Shown piece by piece: positions 1-14,585 of a stretch of DNA of 64,000 nucleotides. Under the pieces are notes generated by a model, which was not told the origin of the DNA, searched no databases, and worked only from the letters and a program-made list of their open reading frames with translations. The stretch spans positions 62,001 to 126,000 of the forward strand of contig WIXG01000060.1 of assembly GCA_009869945.1 (NCBI GenBank), in the 5' to 3' direction. The number at the start of each line of letters is the position of its first letter. Positions within the stretch are counted from its first letter, which is position 1. The stretch is from Mesaphorura yosii (lineage: Eukaryota; Arthropoda; Collembola; Poduromorpha; Tullbergiidae). The position numbers and the translations under genes were made by a program.

Positions 1-1111
1 CTTAAATTGACCAACTCTCGTTATCAGCCCAACTGCAGTAAAGTGGGCTTTTGTGGGCGAGTAAATGGAAAGATTAAAAAAGCAACCATTTGACGACCGA
101 CCGTAATGGTCAGGACATTACAGTTCCAGCCCAAGTCGACCGTACTATTGTGCAAGCACGTTTAACCCGTAAATCGTAAATAACGCACATAGGCACATAA
201 CATAAATGTGGGTCATTCATTCAATGAATGCGCCTAGCTGGCATTTAATTCTGGAATTTGGCTGGCTAGCCTTACCTTTGCTTTCGCCTTCACTATATCA
301 TTAAATATTTCCTGATTTCCTGTGCGTAACCTTTTCATCCCAGCACAAATACCAACAGTCATAAATTCTTTAATAGTGAATAACAGTGCCGTGGCTGCCG
401 CATAATTTCAGGCTCCAGCAACGTTTTCACACTCGCAACTCATTTTTCATTTAATTTCTCACCAGTATGCGCTACTTAAAATGCGTTCTATCATCAATTG
501 TTGATGGAGGCCTTGCATGACTACCGATCCAGCTCACGCCTGGGTCAGGATTGCATGTGAATGCTAAGAATGTGACCCTGCTCTTACAAAGTAATAACAT
601 TCGACTTGAGCACGGAACCCAACAATGGCAGGGCATGATATTGAATCATCTTCTCCGTAGCCTCAACCTTTCCCATTTCATGGTACGGCACGATGCATGC
701 ATGACTTAACTGGACACGTGAATGAGTCATACGCAAACCTAAACACGGCTATTATCGTGTCGATGTCGAGTCGAGGTGAGTTACCGAGAAAGAAAGAAAC
801 TATGCATGGAAATAGAAATAGAAAAACAGTAATAACAACAATGTAATTTCGGGGATAATGAATACCCAGTCGGATTATTTACCTCGAACGCGAACTCAAA
901 AGAGGGTAGAGCCAGTTGAAAGCGCGGCTGTGGCCGCAGTGGAGTACGCGTTTGGTGTTTGCGGTGTGGGCCATGAATAAAGTATGAAGGGGAGTTTGTA
1001 TGATGAAGTGTGCTGCACGCAGGCTGGAGACGCAGACATAAAGCCCGGATAATCGAAGGCATGATGCATAATTTCGTGCTGTAATTGTCTCGTCTCTCGG
1101 CCATTAAATAT

Positions 1112-1126
1112 GGCATGGCATGGTAT
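1112..1126. repeat. GGCAT pentamer run
   Basis: Two GGCAT units are followed by a GGTAT unit. Similar runs occur at 2470-2479, 4146-4160 and near 30,138 and 53,833, so this is one member of a dispersed family of short runs. Confidence 0.7.
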
Positions 1127-4100
1127 TGGTAATAACCCAGCGCAACGCGGCGGAGGGACGCGAACGCGAACTGACCTAATACAAAGTACAAACCGTGGAC
1201 GTGGGCCCAAAATGGGACCGATGTTGAAACCTAATCATATTTGGAATTTGGCCCGCTTAGACGCGTGTAGTATGTGGTGTGCCGTACAATACTGTAATTA
1301 TATGATGCCCAAATTGCCAAATTCCTTATGCTGATACTCGCTCTCGCACTCTGAAATGATGACGAACTCATGAGCTCGAGCAGAGCGCACATTTACAATT
1401 TTTCCCGTAAATGGGTTCATTTGGTTCACTTTCTCATTTTTATTTTTAATTTGACAAATGGACGACCCACTGCTGCATGTCACACCAAGGCATGCCACTG
1501 TAACACTGCAACTGCTACTACAACTGCTACTGCAATGCAGTTAAGTTGCGTTTCGTTTTCCCCTCCGCTAATTTCCTTCGTTAATTTTAAGTGCACACGG
1601 GACACGGCACAGTCACGACGACTGCAACGCAGTGCTAGTCTGAAAGTGGGCTGCACGAAGAATTTTAGGCTTTCATCAGATAACGAACGAGCGCAACCTT
1701 CAATCAACGACAACTGCAGTAAAGTAAGTAACGTATGGCATGGTCATGCCATCCCGTATGCCGGGTTGTTGTTGACATAATGTGAGGCATTTGTTACTTC
1801 GTTAACCTTACGCACGCATTAGTCAATAGTCAATAGTCAGGACTCGACTCAAGGAAATTCTAAAATCACTTTTGAGCATGGCACTACAGCAGCGTCTGTA
1901 TATTCAATTAGTGTGCAGCAGGATTGCATCTGTAAAAACATGTCCACCCTTACCTTGGAACCAGAAACTAGAAACTAAAACGAAGGACCAGTCAATCTTA
2001 ATTCACTAGCGCAGCCTCAGCGCAGTAGCAAAACGCAAAAACAACTCCCAATGCTTGGCATTAGGACGCAATCGGTGAGCATTTGTTTGCATGCCAAGCG
2101 ATGGTGACACGACGCGAGGCGATTCTTATCGCAATCTCCGCACGGTGAAGTGACAAATGATGCAGAGCATGTGCAAATGTTAGCCTAATTAATTCAGGTT
2201 ATCGCAACCATACACTTATTCGTGTATGGATAAAATTATGACATTGATAAACGGCAGTCCAGCAGTACAGTTCAGCGTCAGTGGTTCTGTTCTGCTCCAA
2301 TTCTAGGCCAGACCCAGCCTGGCCAGTCGTGGAAAGCCAGCTAATAAGCATATGGCAGGCAGATTGAATTTGTCATAAATAATTTCACGTCTGCGCTGCG
2401 CCAGTTTTAGTCATCATAACCATAATTCATAATGCACAAAAGTACATTCACCATAGGCTACAGAATCGTGGCATGGCATGGCCATGTATGGCTAATAATA
2501 ACAATAGTCATAATCTTTTCATAATTCTATCCGTATTCGTACGAACACCTTACGCAATAGGTGCAGAATAGAATGAGAAAATTGCAGCCTGCGCTTCACA
2601 TCTCTGAAATGATGAGCGTAATGCGAAGATTGCACGGCATAGGCACAGTACGGAAATATCGACAAGAGAATTCTGCTGTTGCAAACCATTTAACATCATT
2701 ACGGACATAAATGGCTCTGGCTCTGTTGGCCCGTTGAAACTAAGCTACTATGTACAATATTGCACGGGAGAGTAGTGCATTGCACATTGTAGAGTAAACT
2801 GACTACTATTTATCCTTTATTGCCAGTAATACGAGAAGCATTAAAATTAAATGGATTCAACTCCTGCTGCTTCTGCTGTGCTGCTGCTGGCAAATAGCAT
2901 TAAGGCGAAAGAATTACATCTCTGTTTATGAAAATAAGCAGTCGTTGGTCGTTCCGTTTCCAAATTCGGTTGGGTGCGATATAAAATACAAACGAGTTCG
3001 TCAAATCGACATTAAATTGACCCTGGACGGCCATTGGCAGCCGGCCGCATATTTCCCGCATTTTCCTCGAATCGTTCAATTCTGGTGCAGATAAGACAAG
3101 TCATTGCTGCCGCTGCTGCTGTCCTTTATGACTTTGACAATGACATGAAATGACATAATGGGAATGAATGTACAATTGTCCTACGTCGCGTTACGCTTCC
3201 CAGGCTGCGTTGCTGCTTTATTTCATTTAGTCGCAACGTCTCCTGAGGTTTTCGACAAGCGACGGGCCAATGCCAGTGCCAGCATTCCAACTGTTCGGCA
3301 TACATGGCATATCATGCATGGAAATGGGTTTCTGGCCTGGCAACTCTGACTGGAAAGAACGGAAAGACGAAAGCCTTCTTTTTATAGTTAGTTTGGGAAA
3401 TGCGCGTAGGAGCAGTGCATAGCAGGACATAAAATATAATGGGATGAACACTCGTTCGTTCGCTCCTTCGTCGCGTCGGCCGTATTTTTCTATGTTTAGG
3501 TCTGCTTCGTTGAGTTTCAGAATCCTGTCCTGAAATGACTATTTTTGGTACCGCACCGTCGCTTCTTCTAGTCCATTTCATTCATACATTTTGTAGTGGT
3601 ACTTTGTGGCCACTGCTGCTGCTGCACTGGCAGGGAAAGTATGCAGAAACCGAGACAGGGAAAGAAATCGAAAGAGCGAAAGTGACAGAGCGAAAATTAA
3701 GGTCTTGCATGGAATAATAAAATATAAAACAAGGGAGACCAATTCAACATTCATGGTTTAATGGTAATAACCAACCTCATACGGGAAACGCGAAAAGTGA
3801 ACCCTCACTTTGCATTGGGCTATGTAGAGGAAAACACCAAACAGGGTATCACAGATGTGGCAACTATTTCCAAGAATTGGATTGGGATCGAACTCACCGA
3901 CCAGAAAATGGAAAACAAGTTTCCTTTACAAATTACCAGAACCAGAGCAGAATGTGGTTGAGGCTGCTGGACTCTAGCTTTAGCTTTAGCATTTGGCTTT
4001 CTGAGTATTCCAATTTAAATTCTTGGACTTTACGCACCAACGACAACGACCGGGAACATCCTCGTAAAATATGTACTTGGAATGGATCAATCAAAACATC

Positions 4101-4145
4101 AGAGCCTTTATGTTATTGTCATTGATATCGCTATGAAATTACAAT

Positions 4146-4160
4146 GGCATGGCACGGCAA
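4146..4160. repeat. GGCAT/GGCAC/GGCAA degenerate pentamer run
   Basis: Three successive pentamers share GGCA and differ at the last base. A further GGCAC lies just downstream. The pattern looks like slippage followed by point change. Confidence 0.6.
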
Positions 4161-5514
4161 AGTATGGCACGGAAGGCATTGCAGGACAGAATTGACTCGA
4201 AGATAGTAAACTGGCAAATTCAGAACCACAGCAGAGCACAGAGCATTATCTCATTTCTTATTCCGAATTCATCCAACGTCCTCCCCGTCGTTCGTTCGTT
4301 GTAGTCATTATTATTAGAGTCAAGAACTTTCTTCCTATCCTACAAGAGAAAGAACTTTATGCCTTCATGAAGAAGTTGGTTGGAAAGTTAGCGGCGCCAT
4401 GCCAGACTCCGCCAAGCAAGCACCACCATACTTATACGTATAATATTATACGCTTTTATTATATGTACATAGCACAATCTTGCTTCAATAGTGTACATGG
4501 GCTGAATTCTAAATTAACTCCTTAGCTCAGCGAAACCAAACTCAACTAAACTAAACTCAGTCCGCCAAACTTCAGCGATCGCGATCGTCGTCAGTCAGTT
4601 AGGACGGATTTGGTCCTGGAATCTCCTGTGCTGCTGCTGATTCAACGTCAGCACCAGCAACGTTCGACAATTGATGGAATGAAAACTTGTGTGTTTGTGT
4701 GTTTGGAATTTAGTACAAGTACATAATGGAGGAGATGCTGACGAGAATGAATCATGATGCCTGCCATTCCGGCTTCAGCGCAACACAGCTCTACACTTAA
4801 TCATATATCATACGGATGAGTGAGGATGAGTATAGTGTGACCGAGTCCACCGAGTACAAGAGTGATGAACACTCAGATTGGCTTGACAATTGAATACTGC
4901 GATACGATTGTGACTTGTCTGTGACCCGTCGAATGCCGCTTGCCGCATCGCATCACGAAGAAGTGAAGTCGAAACCGGGACGACTACTTGTGTAAACACT
5001 CACGGCGTATTGTCAAATGAGAATTTATGGAGCCTGGCCTACGACACACTCAATAATGTGCATACTTTCCTCTCCAGTTCCCAGATCCAATAAATATACG
5101 CACACGCTGGTTTAATATTCTATGCATACCATGCCAGACTCAGAAGAATAATGCTAATATGCTTTTACTTTACTGCTCGCAAACTGCAAACTTCGTTTCA
5201 CTTCACCAGCCATGCCATATCAAATTTAATGACTCCAGAGACCCGTACCAAACCAGACTCAAGGCACAGTCTGGGCGGCGCGCACTCGGCGGAGATCGGC
5301 ACCTATTATTATATCATATGTCATATTACTGGCGTTCGGTTACGACGTGTACGTCAAAACAAAGCAGGCAGGCACGGCACAGCCACCAAACAAGCCTCCC
5401 TGCGCCTGGCTGATTGTTGTGAACTTTTGCAGCTCGCTCACAGACATTCATCGCATTTACGTTTGCGCACGTAATAAAATGAAATTTAGTCTAAAAATAT
5501 GTATCCTGTTTATG

Positions 5515-5526
5515 CGACTACGACTA
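5515..5526. repeat. CGACTA hexamer duplication
   Basis: Two exact CGACTA units are followed by a partial CGAG unit. This is one of several six-base periodic runs of the form NNCGNN in the window. Confidence 0.6.
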
Positions 5527-7172
5527 CGAGCAATGCTCCGATGCGAGAAGTCGTTCCATAATCTAATTTTATTGCCCAGCTCGTGTGTCGTTATTAGTCT
5601 ACTCAGCAAAAGTTCATGTTCGTGCACACGTTTGCGTTCTGCGTAGAGTTCGTTATTTGAGAAGGCGAACGCAATAATAATCAATAAGCAGTCGTAGTGC
5701 CAGCATTCCGGAAAATGTATTAGCCTTGGCATGGAAAGGAAAGAAAAAGAAAGGAAAGCGGAGGAAATGGACTGACCAGACTGGCTTGCTATTTGAGTTG
5801 AGTACCGTAAGATCAACGGTGATGGCAATGGCGAAAGGTAGATTTTAAATGGAATTTCGCTGTTTTTAAATCATGCCATAATTCACACGTTATTATATAT
5901 GGCCATTGCGATGCGAGTCGTACTTGAGACGAGCGATTGTGATTGTGAACCCCCGCACTTTAAATCAGACCCGACCCAGGCCACAATTGAATTGGCCTGG
6001 TCGTCTCTCTGCAAGGTTGTAACACGAAGTATAACTTCATCATTTCACATTTCACAGTTTCCAATTTTAATGTGCCTCGAATAAAATGCAGCGTATAGCG
6101 CTTGATGTAAGTACATTTTTTGTACATTTATTACTTCCATTTCATTTAATTCGCATCCACTCAGAAAATGAACAATCGCAATCAGAAATACGCTGCATTG
6201 CATTGACCAGGCAGGGCAGCCTTGTTATGCTGTATACGAGGTATTTTATCAAAATAGTAAGAGTGCTGGAGCTGAGTTCATTTCATTGTATTATTATCAG
6301 CGTTGATCAAGAGCGACGAGTGCAGCATAAATGTTATGTAATAAATATAGGCCCGGTTCGGCATACCATTTATTTACTCATTCGCTTAAGACTGAGTAAC
6401 TATCGCAGGCAAGAGATATGGTGCAAGGACTTTTAATTGATTACTGGACAAAGCACAGCCTCATGCCAGCTAAGCTATGATGCTATAAGTGAAATTTCTC
6501 ATGACAAGAATTGATCAAGATCGAGTGCAGGGTAGGCGAATATGAATGCCATGCTACAAGTTCCATTCTCAGTTTCAGGTTCCAGTACGTATTACATAAT
6601 CAAAATAACCATACACCGCGTTCAGTTTCAAGTTCAGAGGGTATAAATTAAAGTATGCGTTGTGTACGGTTTTCCGTATAGTTCTAAGAATAACAACTCT
6701 AAACCCGAAGCCAAAGCCAGTGCCCGGAGTAAATTAGTCACATTTGTCATGTCATTCATAATAATAGTCATAATTGGAATGCACATGTCACTGCACTGCA
6801 TAGTACGGGCAAGCATGCCGAAGGCAGTCAAGGCTACACTCCTTTCAATATAGATAGGAGATAGGACAAGACCATCTTTTATTGATATCTCTCTCATTAC
6901 GGTGAACCACGTGAGTATGAGTGAATTTGACCCATAACAATACGAACAAGTCAAAGTAATTCGAAAAATTGGTGTTCAATAATGATAGGACAATTTTGAA
7001 AACATTTAAAATATTTGTAACTGCTTGCTTCAAGCTATAAATTTAGTAATGTGTCATACCTCCGCGATTAGTAATGACTTCAAAAATAATTCTATTTGTC
7101 ATACTGTTAATCAAGTTTCTCAACGTGGAAAGAGACAAATTGTTCCATGCCCTTCCATGTCACCGTCAGCGT

Positions 7173-7188
7173 GCATGCATGCATGCAT
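7173..7188. repeat. (GCAT)4 tetranucleotide repeat
   Basis: Four exact GCAT units form a self-complementary tract rich in the palindromes GCATGC and TGCA. No gene lies nearby. Confidence 0.85.
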
Positions 7189-9270
7189 CCTGAGGGTTCC
7201 CATTCATTGTCATTTAGCTAGCGAAGAATTGAATCAAAACTAAATTACAATTACTGCACGCTGCTGCTGTATTCAATGAGAATTCAAGAACCGATCGTCG
7301 TGCATCGTGCATTCAATTCAATAACGCACTGTACGCCTGGTAAAAAATTGACTAAGTTAAATTGTCAGACTATTAAAATTAATGTACAAAGGCCACTAAT
7401 GGAGAAGGCAACAGCGGCAGCATCAACAATGAAAATTACAGTTTACAAATAACGCATACAAGTATGCACTAGAATTTCTCCCCTCATGCTATGCGTGGAA
7501 GCGGAATTATTATCGATGAACCTGACCCTTATAAAAAGCGTAAAGCAATACCAAAAGAGTCACAACAAATGGCCCTGAGTTCCAGAGCACTGCACTGCAC
7601 TGAACGGCATAAAAAGAGCAGAGCAACGTTTCATATCTTTTCGACGATTCCCACGCAAAAAGTGCATGCAATGTGTAGAGTCGAGTATAGTGCAATGTAA
7701 CAGGGAAAGATATTTTACGATGATTTCAAATGAATTGTTTTTCATGGGAAACGAAAGCCGGCAGGTTGTTAGCGTGAAGGAAATTACTTCTGCTTTTCTG
7801 TCCCGTATTTATCGACGAAGGATACAAAGTTCAGGGCTTGCTGCTGGCTTGTCATGCTCTGCCTGTCTGTATGAATGTCCTTTGCTCCGGATTTCAGGCT
7901 CCAGCAGGTCACCGTCATCGTCATACTTTGGAAATTCAATGGAACACGACTTGAATGGTGTGATAATTACTATTACTATGAAGCTGACCTGCAAGGGCCA
8001 AAGCCAAAGGGCTGTCAGAGTCATGACAAGAATTATAAGAACAGGATTAAGCCGAGAACCTGCTCCAAATTCCAAAGCGCTGACTCACACACGAAAGTAA
8101 CAGGAATTTTAGTGAACCCGTCCCGTCACGATTAGACTTCCAAGAAGGCAAGGGACAATGTCAAAGTCAAAGTCAATCCATATACCATGCATAATAATAC
8201 ATTTATACTTGGTTTGGGCTTAACCTTTAAGAGGCACATTTGGTGTTTACCATTGTCGTGTAACAGCGGAATTTCGAACCTCATAATCACGCGTCCGCGT
8301 CGCGGTGGCTGAAGATAGGACTCTTTTATTTTGAAGGGCATGGCAAGTGCAATATCCGGGAAATACATTCCGTCGATTCAACTCGAGAAGCGGCTGGGCT
8401 CACTCGTTTTTTAGTTTTGGGGATGCATCTCATTTACACAGCATAACGCATTGCGTTGAGCTGTTGTGAGTGATTTTCACTCAGCCATGCCGCAGTCCGC
8501 AGCATGTTAATCAAGTGCACACGATGTGCTTGTTCAGAACGGAAATGTCAAAAAGGAAATATTCATATTCATACTCATCGCATCTCAAACTCGTCGTCGT
8601 CGGCGTGTTTAGTATTTTGGGGATATTTGACAATGTTTCTTGTATGAATACTAATCATAATCATGCGTACATCACGCTCATCATTGTCAAACATGTTTTT
8701 GTCATTAAACCTAATCCTCGCCTCACCGATCCGTCATTCCAATTCTAATTCATTCTCGGAACGAGCCTGCCCTGAAGCTGAGCTTTCCAGTGTTCCAACC
8801 TTCCTGGAATATCAGGATTTCTCATCATTCCGGCAAAACAGCAACAACCCAAACCGCATCGATTCTCGTGCTTCGTGTCATCGTGCATGCGTGCACTGCG
8901 CGTTCTCTGGAGATCACGCCTGCGTTTTGCCGTTTGTCAGTTGTGGTTTCTTTAAAATTATTTATATCCAGTTCCAACACGGAAAGAGTGAAAGAGCAAC
9001 AAATGCTTGTTCAATGTGTGTGGCACAGCCCGGCCAGGCCAGGCACATAGTGCCTGCCTCTTGAGTCACATATTTTATGTCAAGTGCTCCTTGCCTTGGT
9101 CCTAGCCTGGCTCCGGGACTGACTGTCCATGTTTACCTTTTCACAAACACAAACACCTACACAGAGTTTCTGAGCGTGTGGAGTAACGCATATATACTCG
9201 ATCTACTCCGGCGAGAAAAAATGGCAATCCTATGATCATAGAAAAATACTGCACACGACATTGACATACG

Positions 9271-9288
9271 CATTCGTATTCGCATTCG
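9271..9288. repeat. YATTCG hexamer run
   Basis: Three six-base units (CATTCG, TATTCG, CATTCG) are in register. The same core recurs at 19,811-19,828, so this is a dispersed degenerate hexamer. Confidence 0.65.
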
Positions 9289-11040
9289 GATAAGTATACG
9301 TTTAGAATTCTCGCATTCATTTTTCCTCCGTAACACAATAATGCATCTCGTCAATGGGTTATACTTTCTTGTGGAAGTGCGTAAAGCGTAAGTAGAAATA
9401 TAAATTCATTGAAACTAAATCCATTCCCATCGCCATCCGAAATACGAAACAAACAAGCATTTTACTTGCGCTGCACCGCGAACTCGAAGCGAGACGGCAT
9501 CACGTACCTTTACAACTTCTTTTCATAAAAGTTTACTTTTACTATTTACGCACTGCGAATGTATATGATTTTTACTATTGTAGTAGTAAAAACGAGAGTA
9601 AGAGTGAACTTGCTCTTGTCTGGTCTAGTCTAAAAAGCGTGTAAGCGTATCGTATCAAAGTGGAACAAAACTTAATCCCTTTTTCGTATATCTCATCTTC
9701 CTTCATTGATGGATATACCTGGCTATTGCCTATGCCTTCCTAACCCATCATCGTACCTGTAGTTGTGTTTGAGTGTTACACGGCGACAAAGTAAATATTG
9801 CACCTGCAAGAGATATTTGGATTTTGACATTTCACATCGCGTTGGCCATCGATCCTCTTCCTCAACTCGCCAACGCCATCGCCACTCCTTACGTTCGGTG
9901 GAGTCGAATCCATCAATTTCAATCAGCCACCAGCATTTTGCCGATTTTGCATACGATAAGCACTTTCGTTAAGGCAAGGGTTAAGAAATCTCTCAGCCAA
10001 AAGGAAACCAGAAACGGCAGCGACGGCAGGCAGAAGCGGCGTGTTGAAGTCGAGTCCGGGAAAATGAGAATGAATGACTGCTTTTACGTAAGCCAACTAA
10101 AAAACCTTCGTCATGCGACAAAAGCCGCGGCTGCATTGCGTGCGTGCAACTCAAACTCAGACCAACTCAAGTTATGGTCGTAAATGTGAACCTTTCTTCG
10201 GTAAAGAGTTTCTCAAATCCCGGTGTATAAATAATGGGAGGAAAAATAGGAAGCGAAAATTTACATAACACGCAAAGATTTGCTCGAGAGTGTTGTGCGA
10301 GTTTGGCTTGGGGCTGCTGGAGCACAGGTTTGCGTTCTCCTTCGTCTTATTGAATGCAACTCATCATCATGCATCATGTAAAGGCGTCAAAATGCCAAAC
10401 AGTCAGGCAAACTGGCATCAATGCGGGACCGATGCAGAAATTCTGGTGTAGGATACCCGAAATCTTTTATGGCTTCTTGTAAAAACTTGTTAATTTTTCC
10501 CATTCGCGTCCGTCCAACGCATAAGAAGGCCTTTCACAGACATTTTACCGCAAAATTCCAAATACCAAGAAACACATGCGAGAATGCATCATCGCACATC
10601 ATCTTTTGTGCTATGTCGACAGAGACTTCAAAGAGAATCCATTCCACAACGCAACCCTCAAAGTCTTAGCTCACACATGTGAAGCAGGTTGTGTTTGAGC
10701 CTAAGAAAATCCAGATGCCGAGATGCCACGGATTATATAAATAAATCTATTGTGCTCATTGCATAATACAAATACAGGCGTAGTAGTATTTAGTATTCAC
10801 CATTCGCGTTTGCGTACCGCACCGCGACTGCGACTGCAACAATGAAATTATTAATGGCAAACGAGATGCTTTTGTATTTATGCATGTTTGATGTACTTTT
10901 TGTCTTGGAATTCTTTTCAAGTACATTGTACTGGCAGGCCGGAATAATAATAATAAAAAGAGTTGTATGACCGTTTTAAAAAATGTTTCAGACTGTGTAC
11001 AGACATTGCGAGTCTTGTACGCTATAAAAAACTTATTCTC

Positions 11041-11055
11041 TCTCGTCTCGTCTCG
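11041..11055. repeat. (TCTCG)3 pentamer repeat
   Basis: Three exact TCTCG units are followed by a partial one. A TATAAAAA stretch lies about 15 bases upstream, but no open frame downstream resembles a protein. Confidence 0.8.
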
Positions 11056-12770
11056 TCTGCTCAATCCTTTCACATTGCATTACATTGTCCTGTGCACTTG
11101 CTTGCACTGTTCCGTGTGTCTCGTCCGCGTCTCTCACGTACGAACGCGTACTTGCACTCTTTGAATATTTACTTGGCTTGGGCCAGGCTGGATGACTGGC
11201 TGGTTGGCTTGAGAGAGAAACCATTTTCACAATGAGTAAAATTGCGCCCGGGGCCAGCATCAAGCTTTTAGCAGTCCAAAATCTTTATGCACGGAAATAT
11301 TACTCTCATGCTTTGCCTGCATGCAATATGCACGCGATATAAAAAATGCAACACAGCTCAACGCATCGGATAGAAAAGTCGTTGGTCGTTCGATTATTAC
11401 TGTGATCGGTACGGAATGAATAGAGAAAGGAATCTCGCGAAAGATTCTGAAATCAAAAACGCCAAACACACTTACTTCAATGCTTGAAAAAAAATGGCAT
11501 GGCAAGTTCGATGGGCTCAAGGGCAGGCAGACGCAGGCGAGTGAGGTGCGAAATCAATTTAAAAGATGGTAATTAAGTGTCCAGAATATTTGGCAAGCAC
11601 TCGAGCCATCATAAATTACTGCACTGAATTTACGAAAGGTTATCGCAGCAATGAAAAAGTTTAATTACAATTTGAACCAATTAAGCGGGACAATGCAATG
11701 ATTAAGAACGCATAAAAAGGTAAATTAAAATTTCAACTCTGGCTCTCGGCTACGCGCTAAGGAAAGAACCTATCATTGTCCTGTCTTCGTGTTGTCTCCT
11801 CATTCTCGTTCTCTTCTCTTTGCCATGCATTAGCATTGCCAGCAATGAACCTTGTCATGTTGTCATCGTCAAATGAATGAATTTAATGACATAATAAAAT
11901 TCTCCTATGCTGACTGCCATTTTCCTTAATAATAAACTACATTTAAAGTATGTAGATTCCTGCCTTGATAAAGCACTCGCCTCATCTACTCGTAAACTTG
12001 ATGGGAACTTCATTTCGTAAATGGAAAAAGGTGGGAGTCCAAAGACCAAATACCAATATGCATACACATTTGTTTTAATTAAAAACGAATACAAGTTCAT
12101 ATGTTCACATTTGCATGTAAATTGGGCAGCACCATCGAGCACTTGGCTAAAAAGCTAACACTGATTCATAAAACAACTGATGATGAGTAATGCCTGAACT
12201 TGCATTAGCTCATACTTGTTTTTCCTGGCCCATACGTTCGCATTCGCTATTCGCATATCTGCACACAATTAATTTATTACCCTGCCGTTTTCCGTGCTCG
12301 GTTCTGCTCTGCGAATCCTGTGCTTTGGTTTTAGTTTAAATTCACATAAATCTTGATTCTCGCACTCACTTAACTCATAAACGCAGCAAAAGGCATAAAA
12401 GGCCAGAGTTGAGGAATCCGACGGGGCCAAGCCAGAGTGTTAACAAAAAAGTGTTTATGGTGTAATGCATGAGAGTATCATGTCAAGTCAAGGCGATGCT
12501 ATATAAACAAAAGCAAGATACGATGCGGGTGCGAGAGGATGTATGCATTTAGCAAATACCAAATATTCGCTAGTTCCAGCACCAGTCCTAGCGAGGCATT
12601 AAGCCCTGGTACTAGATTATACTTAGAAGTGATGTCATATGCCTCTCGTATAATTTCGCACTGCTATGCTGCACTAGACGTCCTCGCTTCAGAATGCGGA
12701 CGGTGATAAATTCTAACACAAGAACAAAAACCAGATGATCTAGAGACTGATCTCATCCAGAGACAGATCA

Positions 12771-12790
12771 GGCCAGGCCAGGCCAGGCCC
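12771..12790. repeat. (GGCCA)3 GGCCC pentamer repeat
   Basis: Three exact GGCCA units are followed by a fourth that ends in C. A related GGCCAGGCC duplication lies near 9,032-9,042. Confidence 0.85.
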
Positions 12791-14570
12791 GACAAAAAAA
12801 AGTTCTATCGGTGAAATGCAAGAACGAGTGCGAGCGTGCGTTCTGTGTTGCGTTCAAGGCCTGTCACCCGTCCTATTCAATTTAGGATGCATGAACTTCG
12901 TACTGATCATCCTGCCCTGCATTGTCCATTGTACTTGTGCCGTGCGGCCGTGGCAGCCAACAAGTCTCTCTTCATCTCATGCAGCAAGCAAGCAGTGTGT
13001 CATCGAAGAGAATTATGTGAGCTCATTTATTGTGCTATGGTTAGTTAACAGACGAGACGATGAAAGACGGTGTAGCGTAATGCATAATGTGAAATGCTGC
13101 AACTCATCCATTGATAACGCGTACCGCACGCATCCAGCCAGCGCTGCACACAAAAAGTTGGAAAAACAAAAAGGATGCATGTAATTTAAATTTTTTAAAT
13201 GTATGATACGAGAGACTCTGAATTCATTGTGCAAACAACAATGATAATCAGCGCAAGCGAGGAAGGAAGTTGTTCATGTCACTCCTATTATGCCAAACTT
13301 TGCTCTATGTGTGCTCCGCATTGCCTCATGCGTGAATTGCTCCTCACTCGTACGGCTTTCCGCTGCCTGAATGACTGACTGAAATAGTTCAATAATTAGA
13401 TCACATACGACGCCGTGGCAGGCGTAGCGCAGGCAGGCAGCAATTAAGACACGGAACAAGTCACTGGAATAATGCATGGAGACATTCCGTGAATTAAGAC
13501 AAATGAGAAATGACTGACTGAAAGTTATTCAGGCATTCCGTGCGTGCTTACGTGTGTGCTTTTAATTTAAGACACTAAACAGATTCCCGTCCCGAGTTCG
13601 CCTCGCCTTGCCTGCTTAGACTCTATAATTAAAAATAAATCGCCGTACCTGCCTGAAGTATTGCCATTAACCAAATAGAGATTTAAATGTTAATCCCATG
13701 CATGCGTATGCCTGAGGAACGGTGCGGTGTGGGTTTTATTCGTACTCCTGCAGGGATTATAGATTATGTTCGTGTATCTAAATCCTGTAATGTAATGTTC
13801 TCCGTTCACTCGCTCCGATACAATTTGTACATGTAAATTTGTAGATTTATGATTACTGCATTAACAAGCAAAGCAAGAAAACTGCAAAGGTATGCATGCA
13901 ATAATAAAAATGCCCTAAAACAAGCCCCGGTGGCTTCGTGTTTGTGCTGTGCTGCACAACATGAGAAAACCGCAAAGCAATATTTCTGTAGAGCTCCAAG
14001 AATGAATTTATCTTGCTTCTTCTCCTGCTGGCTTTTTTATTGTTATTTAACATGTATATTTACATTAAGGCATTCAGGCCATGCCGTGGTAGAAGTAATT
14101 TTATTGGTCTTGTTATAATAATCATTCCGAATTTTGCAATGGCATGAACGCGAACGTGAGATTCGAGCTGTGGTCGATTTTCTTACACGGCGACTGCGAC
14201 TAGGACTTGGATGATTGTGCTCGGTAGTTTCTTGGTTATTAGTAGTCGGGGATTAAAGGTTAAAAGTTAAAATAGTAATAATGATCTGCATGTGACCATG
14301 ACTTCGTGTGATGCCAGGGAATTAACATTTGAGAGTCTGCAGGGCTACTTTTACATTCCGGATTTATTCCTACGTGGGATTTTATGCGGCCATGCAAAGT
14401 CAGCTTAAAGACAGATATTAAAAAGACGAGGTAGGCAAAAGAAGGCTTAAAGACACAATTACAAGAATTCCTACCAAGTTATTTCTGCTTTACAAATCTC
14501 CAAGAAACCGGCTTTTAATAATAATAATAAAAGTTCGACTCCGGAGAATAGGACAAGATTTTATTTCACA

Positions 14571-14585
14571 CGCTACGCTACGCTC
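14571..14585. repeat. CGCTA pentamer run
   Basis: The run is CGCTA, CGCTA, CGCTC. A longer perfect copy of the same unit occurs at 18,279-18,293. Confidence 0.75.

Noticed and set aside
7666-8100. 144-codon open frame on the plus strand with overlapping frames on both strands
   Set aside because: No family resemblance, no consistent codon pattern and competing open frames on the opposite strand; it looks like chance in balanced-composition DNA.
9773-10183. 136-codon open frame in the gene-poor block
   Set aside because: No motif or plausible splice partner was seen, and another frame is open over the same bases.
12500-12506. TATATAA box in the gene-poor block
   Set aside because: There is no initiator at the right distance and no open frame worth transcribing downstream.
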